A DNA stretch of 64,000 nt from Plantago ovata. Taxonomy: Eukaryota > Streptophyta > Magnoliopsida > Lamiales > Plantaginaceae. The position numbers and the translations under genes were made by a program. The DNA lies in the NCBI GenBank assembly GCA_028274465.1, contig CM051457.1:56963550-57027549 (forward strand), given 5' to 3'. This document shows, piece after piece, positions 9,350 through 20,299 of the stretch; position 1 is the stretch's first letter; the number at the start of each line of letters is the position of its first letter. The notes under the pieces are model-generated. The model worked only from the letters and a program-made list of their open reading frames with translations. It did no database searches and was not told the DNA's origin.

Positions 9350-11452
9350 AGTTGACTTTGCTTGACTTTGCTTATACTCATGAAAGAGTTGACTTTGCTT
9401 GGTTTTGAAACCGAGTCCACTTTTTGGAGAATGCTGAGCTTTAGCGTTAGCAACCTTACTTGATTCAGGTTTGTCAGCAAAGGACTTCTGATTACTTTTA
9501 GTAATCTTGCCTTTAGTCTTAACAACTTGCTTTTCAGCAACTTGTTTGGCGGGATGCTTCACAACATCCTTTTTCTTTCAAGTTTGCTTCTCAGCAACCT
9601 GTTTTCCTTTTAAAGTCTTGTTACTTTGAGTAGCAACAGCGGGCTTTATGGTCATAGGTACTTGATTGCTTATTTCAGCAACCTTAGATTGACCAAACTG
9701 ATAGATTTCTGGTAGACCACTATCAGTAGCACGTACAAAGGAGATAGGTGATTTATCTTTACTCAAGATTTCTACGTCATCACCTTCATACATTGCGCCT
9801 AAACCTTCTTTCTGAGATGGGTCTCTCAAATAAGAGTTTAGTTCAGTCAGCGTGTTACTTGCGTCCACATAAGATTTGAAATTGATTTTCATCTTTTTCA
9901 TCTCTTGAATTTCAGCAAGTAACTTTAGAATTGAGGATTGGTATTCTTCCAATTCTAATGCCATTTGAGAATTCTTCTCTGTAGATTCTGCAATCAACTT
10001 CTTAAGACGCCTTATTTCAGCATCCTTTTCTTCTGTTTCTTCCTTCAGCAAGACGTACTTTTCAGTAGTCTGCTTGGTCAGAATTTCAGCAAATTGGAGT
10101 TTCTCTTGCTGTCTGCTCAGAGTTTTCTCAAATCTTTCGATTTCTCCTTGAATCTTGTCAAGGTCAATCTCGTCTTCACTTTCTGAGTCTGAGTCAGAGG
10201 TAGGGTTGTTTACCTGACCGGCCATGAGGCAGAATTCGTAGTTTGACACATCTGGATAAGCTTCCATAGCTATTCCACAAACTTCTTTGCCAATCTCCAC
10301 GTCTAGAGTGGCTTCCTCACCGTCTTCAGAGCTAGTATCAATGCAAAATGCATCGATTTTTGCTTGAAGCTTCTTCTTTTCTTCAGCAATAAAAGCTCTT
10401 TTGAACTTCTTCTTCTTTTCAGCAGATTTGCCTTTCAGCAAAGCGCAATTAGCTTTGAAGTGTCCAGGCTTTTTGCAGTAAAAACATAGATCATTTCCAA
10501 CTGCTGGTTCTTCTGATGAAGTAGCTTGCTGAGCTTGCTTGTTCAGCGAGCTAGTCTCATTCTTGTACTTATGGTAGTTGTTACCAAGATGCTTTTTCAG
10601 CTTCTCTTTTGCTTTTCGCCTTTCAAGTTCCTTGCTGATGACTTTTTTCATGTTTTTGACAACCAAAGAGTTTTCATCAGTAGGTTCTTTTTCATTCTTC
10701 TTTTCAGAAGATGACGGCTTTGTAGCAAGAGCAATGTTTTGTGATTTTTCAGCAAATACATTTTCTCTTTGCTTTGTCTCATAGTTGACAGTAGCAAGAT
10801 GAGAGAACAACTCTGTTGGTGTAATGTCTGGCATTCCTTGATTATAATAGAAATTCTGAGTGTGGATCCATTCTTGATTCAGACTTCTGATGATAGTTTT
10901 CACTTTCTCAGAATCTGAGTAAAGGTTTCCAACACCCAAGGCTGCCATTTCACTAACAAGAGTTGTGAATCTGAAATCCAAGTCTTCCAGTGACTCGTTT
11001 GTACCTTGCTTAAAGTTTTGAAACTTTAATTTAAGTACTTCAAGTTTGTTTTCCTTGGTCTTGTCAGATCCAGCACAAAGATCTTGAACCATTTTCCAAG
11101 CTTCCTTTGCAGTCTTAGCACCCCACAGTTTGCACTGTATGGTATTCGGAGTTGATCGAATGATGATATTTCTTGCTTGGCCATCAAGACGGAATCTCTT
11201 AGCTTCGTCAGAAGTCCATTCCTCTCTTTGTTTTGGAACGACGGTGTCAACCGGTTCTCCTAAGATAGTTTGTTTACCAGTAGGATCCGTGGTTTTGTGA
11301 GGAAAGTTTTTCTCAATCTTAGTGATCTTGATAGGTCCATCATTAATGACAGTAACCATCTCATCACTAATGGCCTCAAGATGTAGCATCATGTTGTTTT
11401 GCCATTTCTCATAATTTTCCAGCTTCAGCAAGGGAGCATCTCCTAAAGACAT
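9350..11452 (-). pseudogene. gag: S2 gag, near full length
   Basis: Copia capsid/nucleocapsid protein that packages element RNA. Reading from 11452 it opens MSLGDAPLLKLENYEKW and has the UBN2-type gag core (residues about 60-230; WKMVQDLCAGSDKTKENKL, LEDLDFRF). A CCHC knuckle lies at residues 323-336 (C-x2-C-x4-H-x4-C), followed by acidic Ser/Glu clusters and a long coiled coil (about 430-550). A gag of over 600 residues fits the SIRE/Maximus lineage. A stop after VAEKQT at about 9578 interrupts a Lys/Gln-rich tail that continues in frame to about 9344. At about 9349 the sequence switches abruptly to the S1 third ORF on the other strand, so all of pol is missing. Confidence 0.9.
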
Positions 11453-11550
11453 CCTGTCAGCAAAGCACTACCATACTGATCAAGTGAGAGTGATTTACGG
11501 AAAGCACCTAAGGGGATCTAGGTTCAGTGCTGAAGGTTAAAGAACCTCCA

Positions 11551-11562
11551 GCTCTGATACCA
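11551..11562 (-). other. S2 primer-binding site (tRNA-iMet)
   Basis: On the minus strand this reads TGGTATCAGAGC, complementary to the 3' end of plant initiator tRNA-Met, the usual Ty1/copia primer. It lies two bases inside the LTR end at 11565. Confidence 0.93.
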
Positions 11563-11564
11563 CT

Positions 11565-13211
11565 TGTTGGTCCCTTTAAACAACAAGAAAAGACTAGAGG
11601 GGGGGTGAATAGTTTTTTCAAACTTTCGTCGTTTAAAACTTTCTCAGCAAGTGCTTATTACTTTTCAGTAATGAGTTTGTTGATACTTAACTTTCTCAGC
11701 AAGCGTAAGTTACTTTTCAGTAGCTTGGTTTGCTGATACTTAAAATCAGAGAGCGGAAGTCTTTGATACAATAAGTGCTCTTTCAGTAAGTAAAGGTTTC
11801 AGCAAGTGATGTGAGTGACTGTGTACAGACATATATGATTTGCTGAAAACTAAGTACAGTAAGTAAATCACACAAACAGTTTAATAGTGGTATCTGAGAG
11901 TGGCGTAATCTCTCAACTAATCCACTTTGTCCTTTCTAGGACTGAATCCACTAAGATATGATTGAGGTTCCTTACAATCTCCTATCTAGAGCGATTCAAG
12001 AGAAACCAAAGCACACTTGCTTTGTCTCCAACCTAATCTAGAGAACGTAACCTTGTTCTCCACCAAACTTGGTACTTTTAATCAGCAAAACTATGCTCGA
12101 TTAAGTTCCCCCTGAATATCACGCCTGAAAGGGTGTATTTTCAGTTAGAGAGTTTTGGGGTGAGATAACTTAATTATAACTTTTTCAGTTACAACAAGTA
12201 ATCTAAGAAACACAACTTTGAATACGTTGCAGTAAACAAATTTGTTTGTTTCTGGTGTCAAGACTTGTTCTTGTTCGAAAGAAAGAGCACTTAACTAATT
12301 TCTTAGCCGTGTTTGTTCTACTTCTTCACAAGTAGCTTTTTCAAGCATTAAGTCTTGGAACGGATCAATGGCAGTATAGAGAGTTTGAAGGTATGTGAGT
12401 TTAAGCACAAGTGAGAGTTTGATCACGTTGTTGACACACTTCAACTCTTCGCCTGATGACCTCTATTTATAGTGCAAGTAAGGAGCCGTTTGAATTTTAA
12501 ATTCCAAGGCTTTTGATCCTTAAGATGTCACTATCTTGCTTTTGTACTTTCAGCAGCGTCCTTGTTTGTCTTCTAGTCTTCATATCCTTCGCGTGTAAGC
12601 TTTGCATTTAATGCATATTTGAATAGAATTCAAACAGTAACATTGGAGCGCAAATTCAAGTACTTTCAGCAAGAGGTCACATATGTTCCATCAGCAAGTG
12701 GTTAGTCTCAGTTTCAGCAAGCACAACCTACTCTGTCTTTCAGATTTTCACTTATGCAATGCTGTTGCTGAAGTTTCCACTTTCTGAGCAACACGTGCCT
12801 TTGTAGATACCAGTTTTCAGCAATCTTCAAGTCTTCAGATCTTCGAATTCTTCAAGTCTTCAGATCTTCAATAATCTTCAAGATTCTGAGTGGTTTCTAA
12901 ATGCTTCAATAGTTTGTTTGTAAAAACAAAGTACATCGTCAGCAAATGCTTCAATAGGTTATTTTCTTTTCAGAAAATAAGATACATCACAAGCTACAGC
13001 TTCAATAAGTTATTTTCTTTTCAGAAAATAAAATACATCGTAAGCGGTAAAAACCAACTTAACTAACACGTAATCTAAGTCTTCAGCAAACGTTCCTCTT
13101 TTACAATGTCCTTAAAATTCTAAATTCCTATGGACCTTAAGAGTACTAGTTACTGGACTTTCCTTAATTTAGCATGGTTAATTGCTCATCAAAATTACAA
13201 GTTTCCTAACA
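11565..13211 (-). repeat. S2 5' LTR, complete
   Basis: A 1,647-bp LTR. On the minus strand it starts TGTTAGGAAACTTG (13211) and ends CCAACA (11565). It has a TATA box at 12464-12471 (inverted), a C-run near its end (G-run at about 11600) and the U5 hairpin group. Its start abuts the truncated S3 LTR at 13212, so two copies lie head to head with gag genes facing outward. Confidence 0.92.
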
Positions 13212-13557
13212 GCGCCACTCTCAGATACCACTATAAAAAAGTGTTTGTGTGATTTACATTACTGCATTTAGTTTTCAGCAAGCTTATCTATCTGTACACT
13301 GACACTCTGCTCACTTGCTGAAACTAGCACTTACTGAAAAGCACTTATTGTATAAAGACTTCCGCACTCTGTTTTTAAGTACCGGTAAAACTCGTTACTG
13401 AAAAGTAACTAGTACTTGCTGAGAAAGTTAAGTATCAGCAAACTCATTACTGAAAAGTAATAAGCCTCTACTGAGAAAGTTTTTAAACGACGAAAGTTTG
13501 AAAAGACTATTCACCCCCCCCCCCCCAGTCTTTTCTTGTTGTATAAAGGGACCAACA
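13212..13557 (+). repeat. S3 5' LTR, 3' portion only
   Basis: About 346 bp matching 31739-32084 of the S3 3' LTR with about six substitutions seen by eye, plus a C-run length difference. It ends ...ACCAACA two bases before the PBS. The U3 and TATA box are gone; S2 lies in their place. The close match supports 13557 and 32084 being the two LTR ends of one element. Confidence 0.9.
13412..13470 (+). other. S3 U5 hairpin group
   Basis: Three inverted repeats lie in tandem shortly before the PBS. The first is GTTACT/AGTAAC with a GAAA loop, the second TTGCTGA/TCAGCAA, and the third ATTACT/AGTAAT with a GAAA loop. Their copies in the 3' LTR are at 31920-31935, about 31943-31966 and 31972-31987. 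The outer pair of the GAAA hairpins changes from G-C to A-T with pairing kept. Confidence 0.5.
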
Positions 13558-13559
13558 AG

Positions 13560-13571
13560 TGGTATCAGAGC
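13560..13571 (+). other. S3 primer-binding site (tRNA-iMet)
   Basis: TGGTATCAGAGC directly follows the LTR end (two-base gap) and is complementary to the initiator tRNA-Met 3' end. It marks the start of the S3 interior, 98 bp before gag. Confidence 0.95.
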
Positions 13572-13669
13572 TGGTGGTTCTTTAACCTTCAGCACTGAAC
13601 CTAGATCCCCTTAGGTGCTTTCCGTAAATCACTCTCACTTGATCAGTTTGGTAGTCTTTTGCTGACAGG

Positions 13670-15742
13670 ATGTCTTTAGGAGACGCTCCCTTGCTGAAGC
13701 TGGAAAACTATGAAAAATGGCGAAACAACATGATGTTACATCTTGAGGCCATTAGTGATGAAATGGTCACTGTCATAAATGATGGACCTATCAAGATCAC
13801 TAATCTTGAGAGAAGCTTTCCTCACAAAACCACGGATCCCACTGGTAAGGAAACTATCTTAGGAGAACCGGTTGACACCGCCGTTCCAAAACCAAGAGAG
13901 GAATGGACTTCCGACGAAGCTAAGAGATTCCGTCTTGATGGCCAAGCAAGAAACATCATCATTCGATCAACTCCGGATACTATACAGTGCAAACTATGGG
14001 GTGCCAAAACTGCTAAGGAAGATTGGAAAATGGTTCAAGATCTTTGCGCTGGATCTGATAAAACCAAGGAAAACAAACTCAAAGTGCTGAAGTTAAAGTT
14101 CCAGAACTTTAAACAAGGTACAAATGAGTCGCTGGAAGACTTGGACTTCAGATTCACAACTCTAGTAAGTGAAATGGCTGCCTTAGGAGCTGGAAATCTC
14201 TACTCAGATTCTGAGAAGGTGAAAACCATTATCAGAAGTCTGAACCAAGAATGGATCCATACTCAGAATTTCTACTATAATCAAGGAATGCCAAACATCA
14301 CACCTACAGAGTTGTTCTCTCATCTTGCTATTGTCAACTACGTGACAAAGCAAAGAGAAAATGTGTTTACTGAAAAATCGCAAAACGTTGCTCTTGCTGC
14401 AAAGCCGTCATGTTCTGAAAAGAAGAATGATAAAGATCCTGCTGATGAAAATGATTTAGTTGTTAAAAACATGAAGAAATTCATCAGTAAGGAACTTGAA
14501 AGGCGAAAAGCAAAAGAGAAGCTGAAAAAGCATCTTGGTAACAACTACCATAAATACAAGAATGAGGCTAGCTTGCTGAACAAGCAGGCTCAGCAAGCAA
14601 ATTCCTTTGAATAACCAGCAGTTGGAAATGATCTCTGCTTTTACTGCAAAAAGCCTGGACACTTCAAAGAAAATTGTCCTTTGCTAAAAGGCAAATGTGC
14701 TGAAAAGAAGAAGAAGTTCAAAAGGGCTTTTATTGCTGAAGAAAAGAAGAAGCTTCAAGCAAAAATCGATGCGTTGTGCATTGATAGCAGCTCCGAAAAC
14801 AGTGAGGTAGAAAGCTCAGACAATGAAGAAGAAGAATCCACTCTTGACGTAGAGATCGACAAGGAAGTTTGTGGAATAGCTATGGAAGCTTATCCAAATG
14901 TGTCAAACTACGAATTCTGCCTCATGGCCGGTCAGGTAAACAGTCCTACCTCTGACTCTGACTCAGAAAGTGAAGATGATATTGACCTTGATAGAATTCA
15001 AGGAGAAATCGAAAGGTTTGAGAAAACTCTGAGCAAACAGCAAGAGAAACTATAGAATGCTGAAACTCTGACCAAGCAAACTACTGAAAAGTACGTATTG
15101 CTGAAAGAAGAATCAGAAAAGAAAGATGCTGAAATATTGCATCTCAAGAAGTTGATTGCTGAAGCTACAGAGAAGAATTCTCAAATGGCAATAGAATTGG
15201 AAGAGTATCAGTCCTCAATTCTAAAGTTACTTGCTGAAATACAAGAAATGAAAAAGATGAAAACCAATTTCAAATCTTAAGCTGATGCAAGTAATACGCT
15301 GACTGAACTAAACTCTTATCTGAGTGATCTATCTCAGAAAGAAGGTTTAGGTGCAACGTATGAAGGTGATGACGTAATAATCTTGAGTAAATACAAATCA
15401 CCAATTACCTTTGTACGCGCTACTCATAGTGGTCAACCAGATTTCTATCAGATTGGTCAATCTAAGGTTGCTGAAAAATGCAATCAAGTACCTACGACCG
15501 TAAAGCCCGCTGTTGCTACTCAAAGTAACAAGACTTTAAAAGGTAAACAGGTTGCTGAAAAGCAAACTGTTAAGAAAAAGGATGCTGTAAAGTATTCCGC
15601 CAAACAAGTTGCTGAAAAACAATTTGTTAAGTCAAAAGGCAAGATTACTAAAAGTAATCAGAAGACCTTTGCTGACAAACCAAGAAAAGTCAACTTTTTC
15701 ATGAGTATAAGCAAAGTCAGCAGAGATACTTCAAAGAAATGA
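13670..15742 (+). pseudogene. gag: S3 gag
   Basis: Same protein as S2 gag: MSLGDAPLL start, UBN2-type core, CCHC knuckle encoded at 14636-14677 (residue 323 onward, as in S2), acidic linker, coiled coil, and a Lys/Gln tail with repeated KQVAEKQ units. In-frame stops occur at 14612-14614, about 15053-15055 and 15278-15280; the frame ends at TGA 15740-15742. Compared with S2, the tail has a deletion near 15690. The start is fixed by identity with S2 and by position just after the PBS. Pol follows with a frame change, and no complete gag-pol frame survives. Confidence 0.9.
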
Positions 15743-16110
15743 ATAAAACCAAGCCTAAGAGTTCTGACAAAACTCAAAACGCTAGGGCTAGAAGGAACCT
15801 CGCCAGAAAAGAACTTACTGAAAAGTATGTTCAGCAAAAAGGGCAACCGAGCAAGACACCACATCAGAAAGTGGATTTGATCAGCACGAATCAAAGACTT
15901 TCGGCTCAAAACCTCGTAGTTCCTCAGCAAGTAGAAAACAAGTCAAAGTTGAAAAACTTAAGACTTGGGTTTCCACTGGACGCATTCTTGAACATGTTAA
16001 TGGACACCCAATATTGGATAATTAACTTGTTTGCTCTTGATTGTGCAGACATCAGCCACGGAGACAAACAATGCAATCTGACACTTTGACAGTGGTTGTG
16101 GAAAGCACAT
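15743..16110 (+). pseudogene. pol: S3 gag-pol linker and protease start
   Basis: Lys/Gln-rich linker (TQNARARRNLARKEL, SKTPHQKVDL) followed by a WVSTGR segment and the protease active-site motif FDSG (about 16085-16096). This is the aspartic protease that would cut the polyprotein. G2 interrupts it 14 bases after DSG. The linker and DSG are in different frames. Removing 15996-16048 (GTTAATG...TTGTGCAG) would join them, and the corresponding 52-nt removal does the same in S4. The Trp before HFDSG is TGA here. Confidence 0.8.
15996..16048 (+). other. Possible 53-nt intron before S3 protease
   Basis: It starts GTTAATG, has TTAAC as a possible branch site and ends in a T-rich tract and TTGTGCAG. 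Its removal aligns the WVSTGRILEH frame with the TSATETNN...FDSG frame. The S4 copy (32810-32861) is 52 nt and also restores frame. It is shorter than most plant introns, so this stays tentative. Confidence 0.3.
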
Positions 16111-17314
16111 TGATGAACCGGAATTTGTCAGATTCTAATTAATCAAATAAATTTGTATTTAGCTAAAGGCAATTCACAACTACAACGAAAACCGTAGTGT
16201 AGCAGTAAAATAACCTCGAGTGTCGATCTCTAAGGACTATAACTAGCTTTATCTAATCTAACTTAAAGAATATAAAATCAACAAACTACTTAGCAAAGGT
16301 TTTTCTTATCAGATAATGGAGGCTGGTGATAGTATGATCATTCAAAGCATAGCAGGTTAATAATCATGCATGAAGTACCCGATCGTTTTGCATAGCCATC
16401 TTTGATCAATGAATTGTCCAATTGTGTTCGTTATAATTCAACACTACAACGATAGAGGTTTTAGATAGATCAAAGAAATGAAGCAATAACTCAAAGTCTA
16501 ATTCGCTTTACAGCCATTAGCATAATTATTAACCCTTCGCTAAGAAATCACATACTATCACCAACGATAAGTTTAGCTACTCATAGATGTCATGCAATCA
16601 ACAAAAATCATAGCAAGATTGAATGAAAACATGTTGAAAGATAAATAAATATAAATAGAAAAACTGTAAGATACAATGTTACCGAAGGTTGTCAATCTCC
16701 GAAGAATCGCGATCTTACAAGCTCCAAAACGATAAGAAAAAGTATCTCCTAAGCTAAGAATCCCTAGAACAGGCTCTGGAGAATTCCTACCTAAAACTAA
16801 TGAGAAAGGTGAGAGAAAAGGTCTGGAAAAGTATGAAAAACGGAGAAAACTGAGCAACTATATATAGGCATTCGGCAGGTGTGGGGCGAGTCGCCCCACA
16901 CACCGGGCGAATCGCCTGGTGTGGGCCGGTTCGCCCCACGTCCCGGGCGACTCGCCCGGGACATCCAGTCGGTTGGTTACGTGTTTTCGATGCGTTTTTG
17001 GATTTCTTTTCCTTTTCGGACTCGGTTTTTGCCTTCTATTGACCTTTTAGCCTTCAGACTCGACCCCTAGACTTCAAATCCTATCCGGAATATTCTAGAT
17101 ACTCCAAAAAGGCCTTCGGAACACCAATTCCTTGTCTACTTCAATATAATTTCCTGGAAAACCTTGTTTTTCACCCAAAACCTGTAAAACACAAACTAAA
17201 GGGAAACGTGACACTATTCTAATAAAATGCACTAAAATATAGCTAAATTAACATAGAGGATAGCTAAATTGGTGAAAAAAGACTCGAATGAAAGTGTAAA
17301 ATACACGTTCATCA
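16111..17314 (-). repeat. G2 3' LTR
   Basis: A 1,204-bp LTR with TATATATA at 16859-16866 (inverted) and four GC-rich palindromes at about 16879-16965 just upstream in the sense direction. It differs from the right LTR at a few tens of positions by eye, so G2 is not a very recent insertion. Confidence 0.92.
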
Positions 17315-19106
17315 AACTCCCCAAACCGAACCTTTGCTTGTCCTCAAGCAACTAAGCTAGACTCTAATGGAAAAAACAATGCAACACAAAAAATGGAGTC
17401 TCATGCCAAATGAAATGAACTAATCTATTGAATCTATCAAAAAACATATGAACAAAAACCATACAAATCATAACATGAATATAGGTTGAAGAATGCCTCG
17501 ATTGACTTATACACATTCACATAAGCACTTATGTCAAGACAAGATAGTCTCTCGTAACATTCTCTACCTGGACCTAGTCAGTGACGACGTAATGAAACAT
17601 GTTAAAATACGAATGGTTGTCCCGTGCCTATGAAACTGAGGACTTACTGCTGTTCACCAAGTTAAGACTTTTCCTCAAAGAGGTCGAACCAATACTGGCT
17701 CTCATCAAACGAAGGAGGGTTCCTTAAAAAGATAACACTCCCCTATTCTACCCATCTCTCAAGCAAAGCTTTAAGCTATTCACCTCTTCCTGAATGGTAG
17801 GACGAGGGTGGTCTAGAACAGATGACACTCAAACAAAAAGAAAAGATAAAAAATTACAACACGATTACGAACATTACATGATTTGAAAAAGAGACACAAC
17901 ACTTTGCTAAACTACTTTTTGGCATTTTTTTTTTTACCCTTCCTTGCTTTTTTGGGGTCTTTTCTTTTTTTCTTTTTTTTTCGTTTTCCAGTTTTCTTTT
18001 TGCTGGAATTTTTTCTTTTTTCTTTTTTTTTCAATTTTTGTTTTTTTAACCAGCAGTAGCACAACGAAAAAGAAACAAAAATGACTCACAAACGACTTCC
18101 CCAAACCTATTCGAAAGAATAGGTTGGAGTACAAAATTTACGAAAGAAAAAAGGAAAATAAACTCACAACACACACTCAAAAATTGAAAAACAAGTCTAA
18201 TGATAGCGCAACCCCCTCCCCAAACCTATTCGAAAGAATAAGTTGCAAACAAAGGATCACACAATCTCACACTACCTCCTTCCTAGGCATTTAGCAATCT
18301 CAAAGCAAGGTGAAGACTTGTTGCCTCTTAGGTACATAATTACTCGGGAAAACAACCATAAGACCCTAACATGCATCATCCTATTATAAAGGTCTTCGTG
18401 AACCGCATTAGAGAAAACACCACTAAGTGATGTCGAGACTACCAAGCTTAACTAAGTGCAATACATAAATGTGACAAGCTAAGCGAGAAAAACCTCAAAC
18501 AAATTGATAGAGATGAAGCATATGATTAATGTCATAATTAGTTAATCTATCAAATAAAAAAGTTCAAACAATTTGGCAATAAACTCCTCATAAAACATGC
18601 AAGACTATCCTAGGATGAATGTAGTGTATGCAACTAAATACTAAGAAAGCGGTAAACGTGCAAATTCAAACCAAAGATTTCACGAGTTCATCATAAGCAA
18701 GACAAGTATAGAGATACCCAGCGATAACCGCCCCCCCCAAACCTGAACGTCGTCGCTCGTCCCGAACGTCGAAAGTGGATTTAAGGTGAGAGCTAAACTT
18801 GTATGTGCAACATATATTACTCAATCAAACTCGTGAGAAAACAAAACGGGCGATAAACGAGGTAAAAAGATCGATAATTTAGCATAATAGGAGAAAATCA
18901 GGATCTCCGGGTTTACTGGATGTCCGCGGCGAACCGCCCCACGTGGGAGGCGATTCGCCCGGCACCTCTAGACTCCTGGAGGTGTCGGTTTCCCTCCTAA
19001 AATGTTAAATTATCATGTAGAGACCTATTTTATCACCAAAAACATACGAAAACATAAAATAAAACAGAATGATATGCATGCAATGCATGAAAGCGATAAA
19101 ACTAAA
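17315..19106 (-). other. G2 3' non-coding tail
   Basis: About 1.8 kb with no credible ORF. Read on the minus strand it matches the tails of G4 and G5. It holds the CTTGAGGACAAGCAAAGG box and polypurine tract next to the LTR, a long A/G-rich tract (17930-18060, seen here as T/C), two hairpins AACCTATTC/GAATAGGTT at 18104-18125 and 18223-18244, and palindromic GGGCGA/TCGCCC units at 18915-18985. The apparent Lys-rich ORF in the A/G tract is not a gene. Confidence 0.8.
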
Positions 19107-20037
19107 CTACTTGCTACCATTACCACTAATGTTATCTATTATCAAATGGGAACGAATCTTGTGCATCCGTTCCTGTACTCCTCGCATCTTGGGAACCATC
19201 CTTGGCTCCCCTCCGTATCTGCTAAAGCATGTCCACGATTCCTGAAAACTAAAATTAACAAAACCAAGAAAAACAAAATCTAAAAAATAACTAAGGGAAT
19301 CAGATGGAAAATAAAAGGAGTAAAGAGGACCAAAACTCCTTTGGGACTCATAGGTGGGTGCATGGACCAGAACGTAGGAGTCAAGATCAAGAGTATCTGC
19401 CGCAATTGATTCAAAGACACCAAAATCTTCAGAGATTGGCTCCTCGACCTCAGCACAACTCACGCCATCACCTTCTAACTCAAGTTAAGCAATGGATTCA
19501 GTTATCACTTCCTCCACGACTTCCTCTTGACCAACAACCTCGACATCCACAAGTAAGGACGTGGAATCCAAGCTAAGTACTGAGGAGACTTCATCAATGG
19601 ATTCTTCTCCACATCCCTCTTCATCGGCAATGTCGATTTCTGGTGGCTGACTACTAAAGCGAGACGTACATGCCTTTGACCCGAAGGTGAGTCCCTATCC
19701 CAATGTTCCAGAAACTTGCTGGTTACTTCACCCCAAGTGCGCAACGATTTTTCCGGCGGGATTCTGAGCCATCTTCGAGTGTACCCTTCCAAGGCTCCCA
19801 TAAATTCTCTCATACAAAGTTGCTCATGTGATAAAATAACCCCCTCCTCATTCCCACGAGGTATCCTCAACACTCCTTCCTCGTACGTGTCTAAGAACCC
19901 CTTTGGATCATCACCCATTGAAAACGTGGAGAGAATTGAGTAGTACGAAGGATCAAAGTCATAATTCCTACAATCGTCATCCAATGTTATGCAAGGCCCT
20001 CGAGGCATCACATACCGGGGCACGGAGGTTGACTCAT
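19107..20037 (-). pseudogene. gag: G2 gag-like ORF, frameshifted
   Basis: It opens with ATG at 20035-20037 (MSQPP) but has lost one base within the next few codons compared with G3, so the long frame only becomes readable at RYVMPRGP. It continues through DDDCRNYDFDPSYYSILSTFS, DTYEEGVLRIPRGNEEG and WLRIPPEKSLRTWGEVTSKFLEHWDRDSP, the typical retrotransposon gag arrangement. After another frame change comes an acidic Ser/Glu region and a hydrophobic C-terminal part (APTYESQRSFGPLYSFYF) ending at 19107. No CCHC knuckle is visible. The same protein is in G3. Confidence 0.8.
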
Positions 20038-20278
20038 CCTTTCTTATGACTAGTTTTTGCACACGAGGAAACAAGAAACCAAGGAGCAGAATCCACAAAA
20101 GAAAAACAAGCACGCAAGGTAACCGAGATCAGATTAGATGAATTTTCTGAAAAAGATAGGGGGAAAGAAATAGGGTAAGAAAGTGAGATTTTCTGAGAGC
20201 AAACCCCCAGAGCCTGTTCTTCTGTAGGGAACTGAATGCTGAAAATATAAATAAGCTAAACAGAAAAAAGGAGTATAG

Positions 20279-20296
20279 TCCCGGCCAACGGCGCCA
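20279..20296 (-). other. G2 primer-binding site (tRNA-Asp type)
   Basis: The complement of TGGCGCCGTTGCCGGGGA with two mismatches, three bases inside the right LTR. The exact sequence occurs in G3 (50617-50634) and G4 (36984-37001). It matches the 3' end of plant tRNA-Asp, the Athila-type primer. Confidence 0.85.
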
Positions 20297-20299
20297 ATT

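Noticed and set aside
9965-10784. Plus-strand ORFs rich in Phe/Leu/Ser opposite S2 gag
   Set aside because: They are antisense shadows of the Lys/Glu-rich gag and its coiled coil; no such product is conserved apart from gag itself.
19002-19576. Plus-strand ORFs in the G2 interior
   Set aside because: They lie opposite the G2 gag C-terminal region, lack conservation in G3 and have no recognisable domain.
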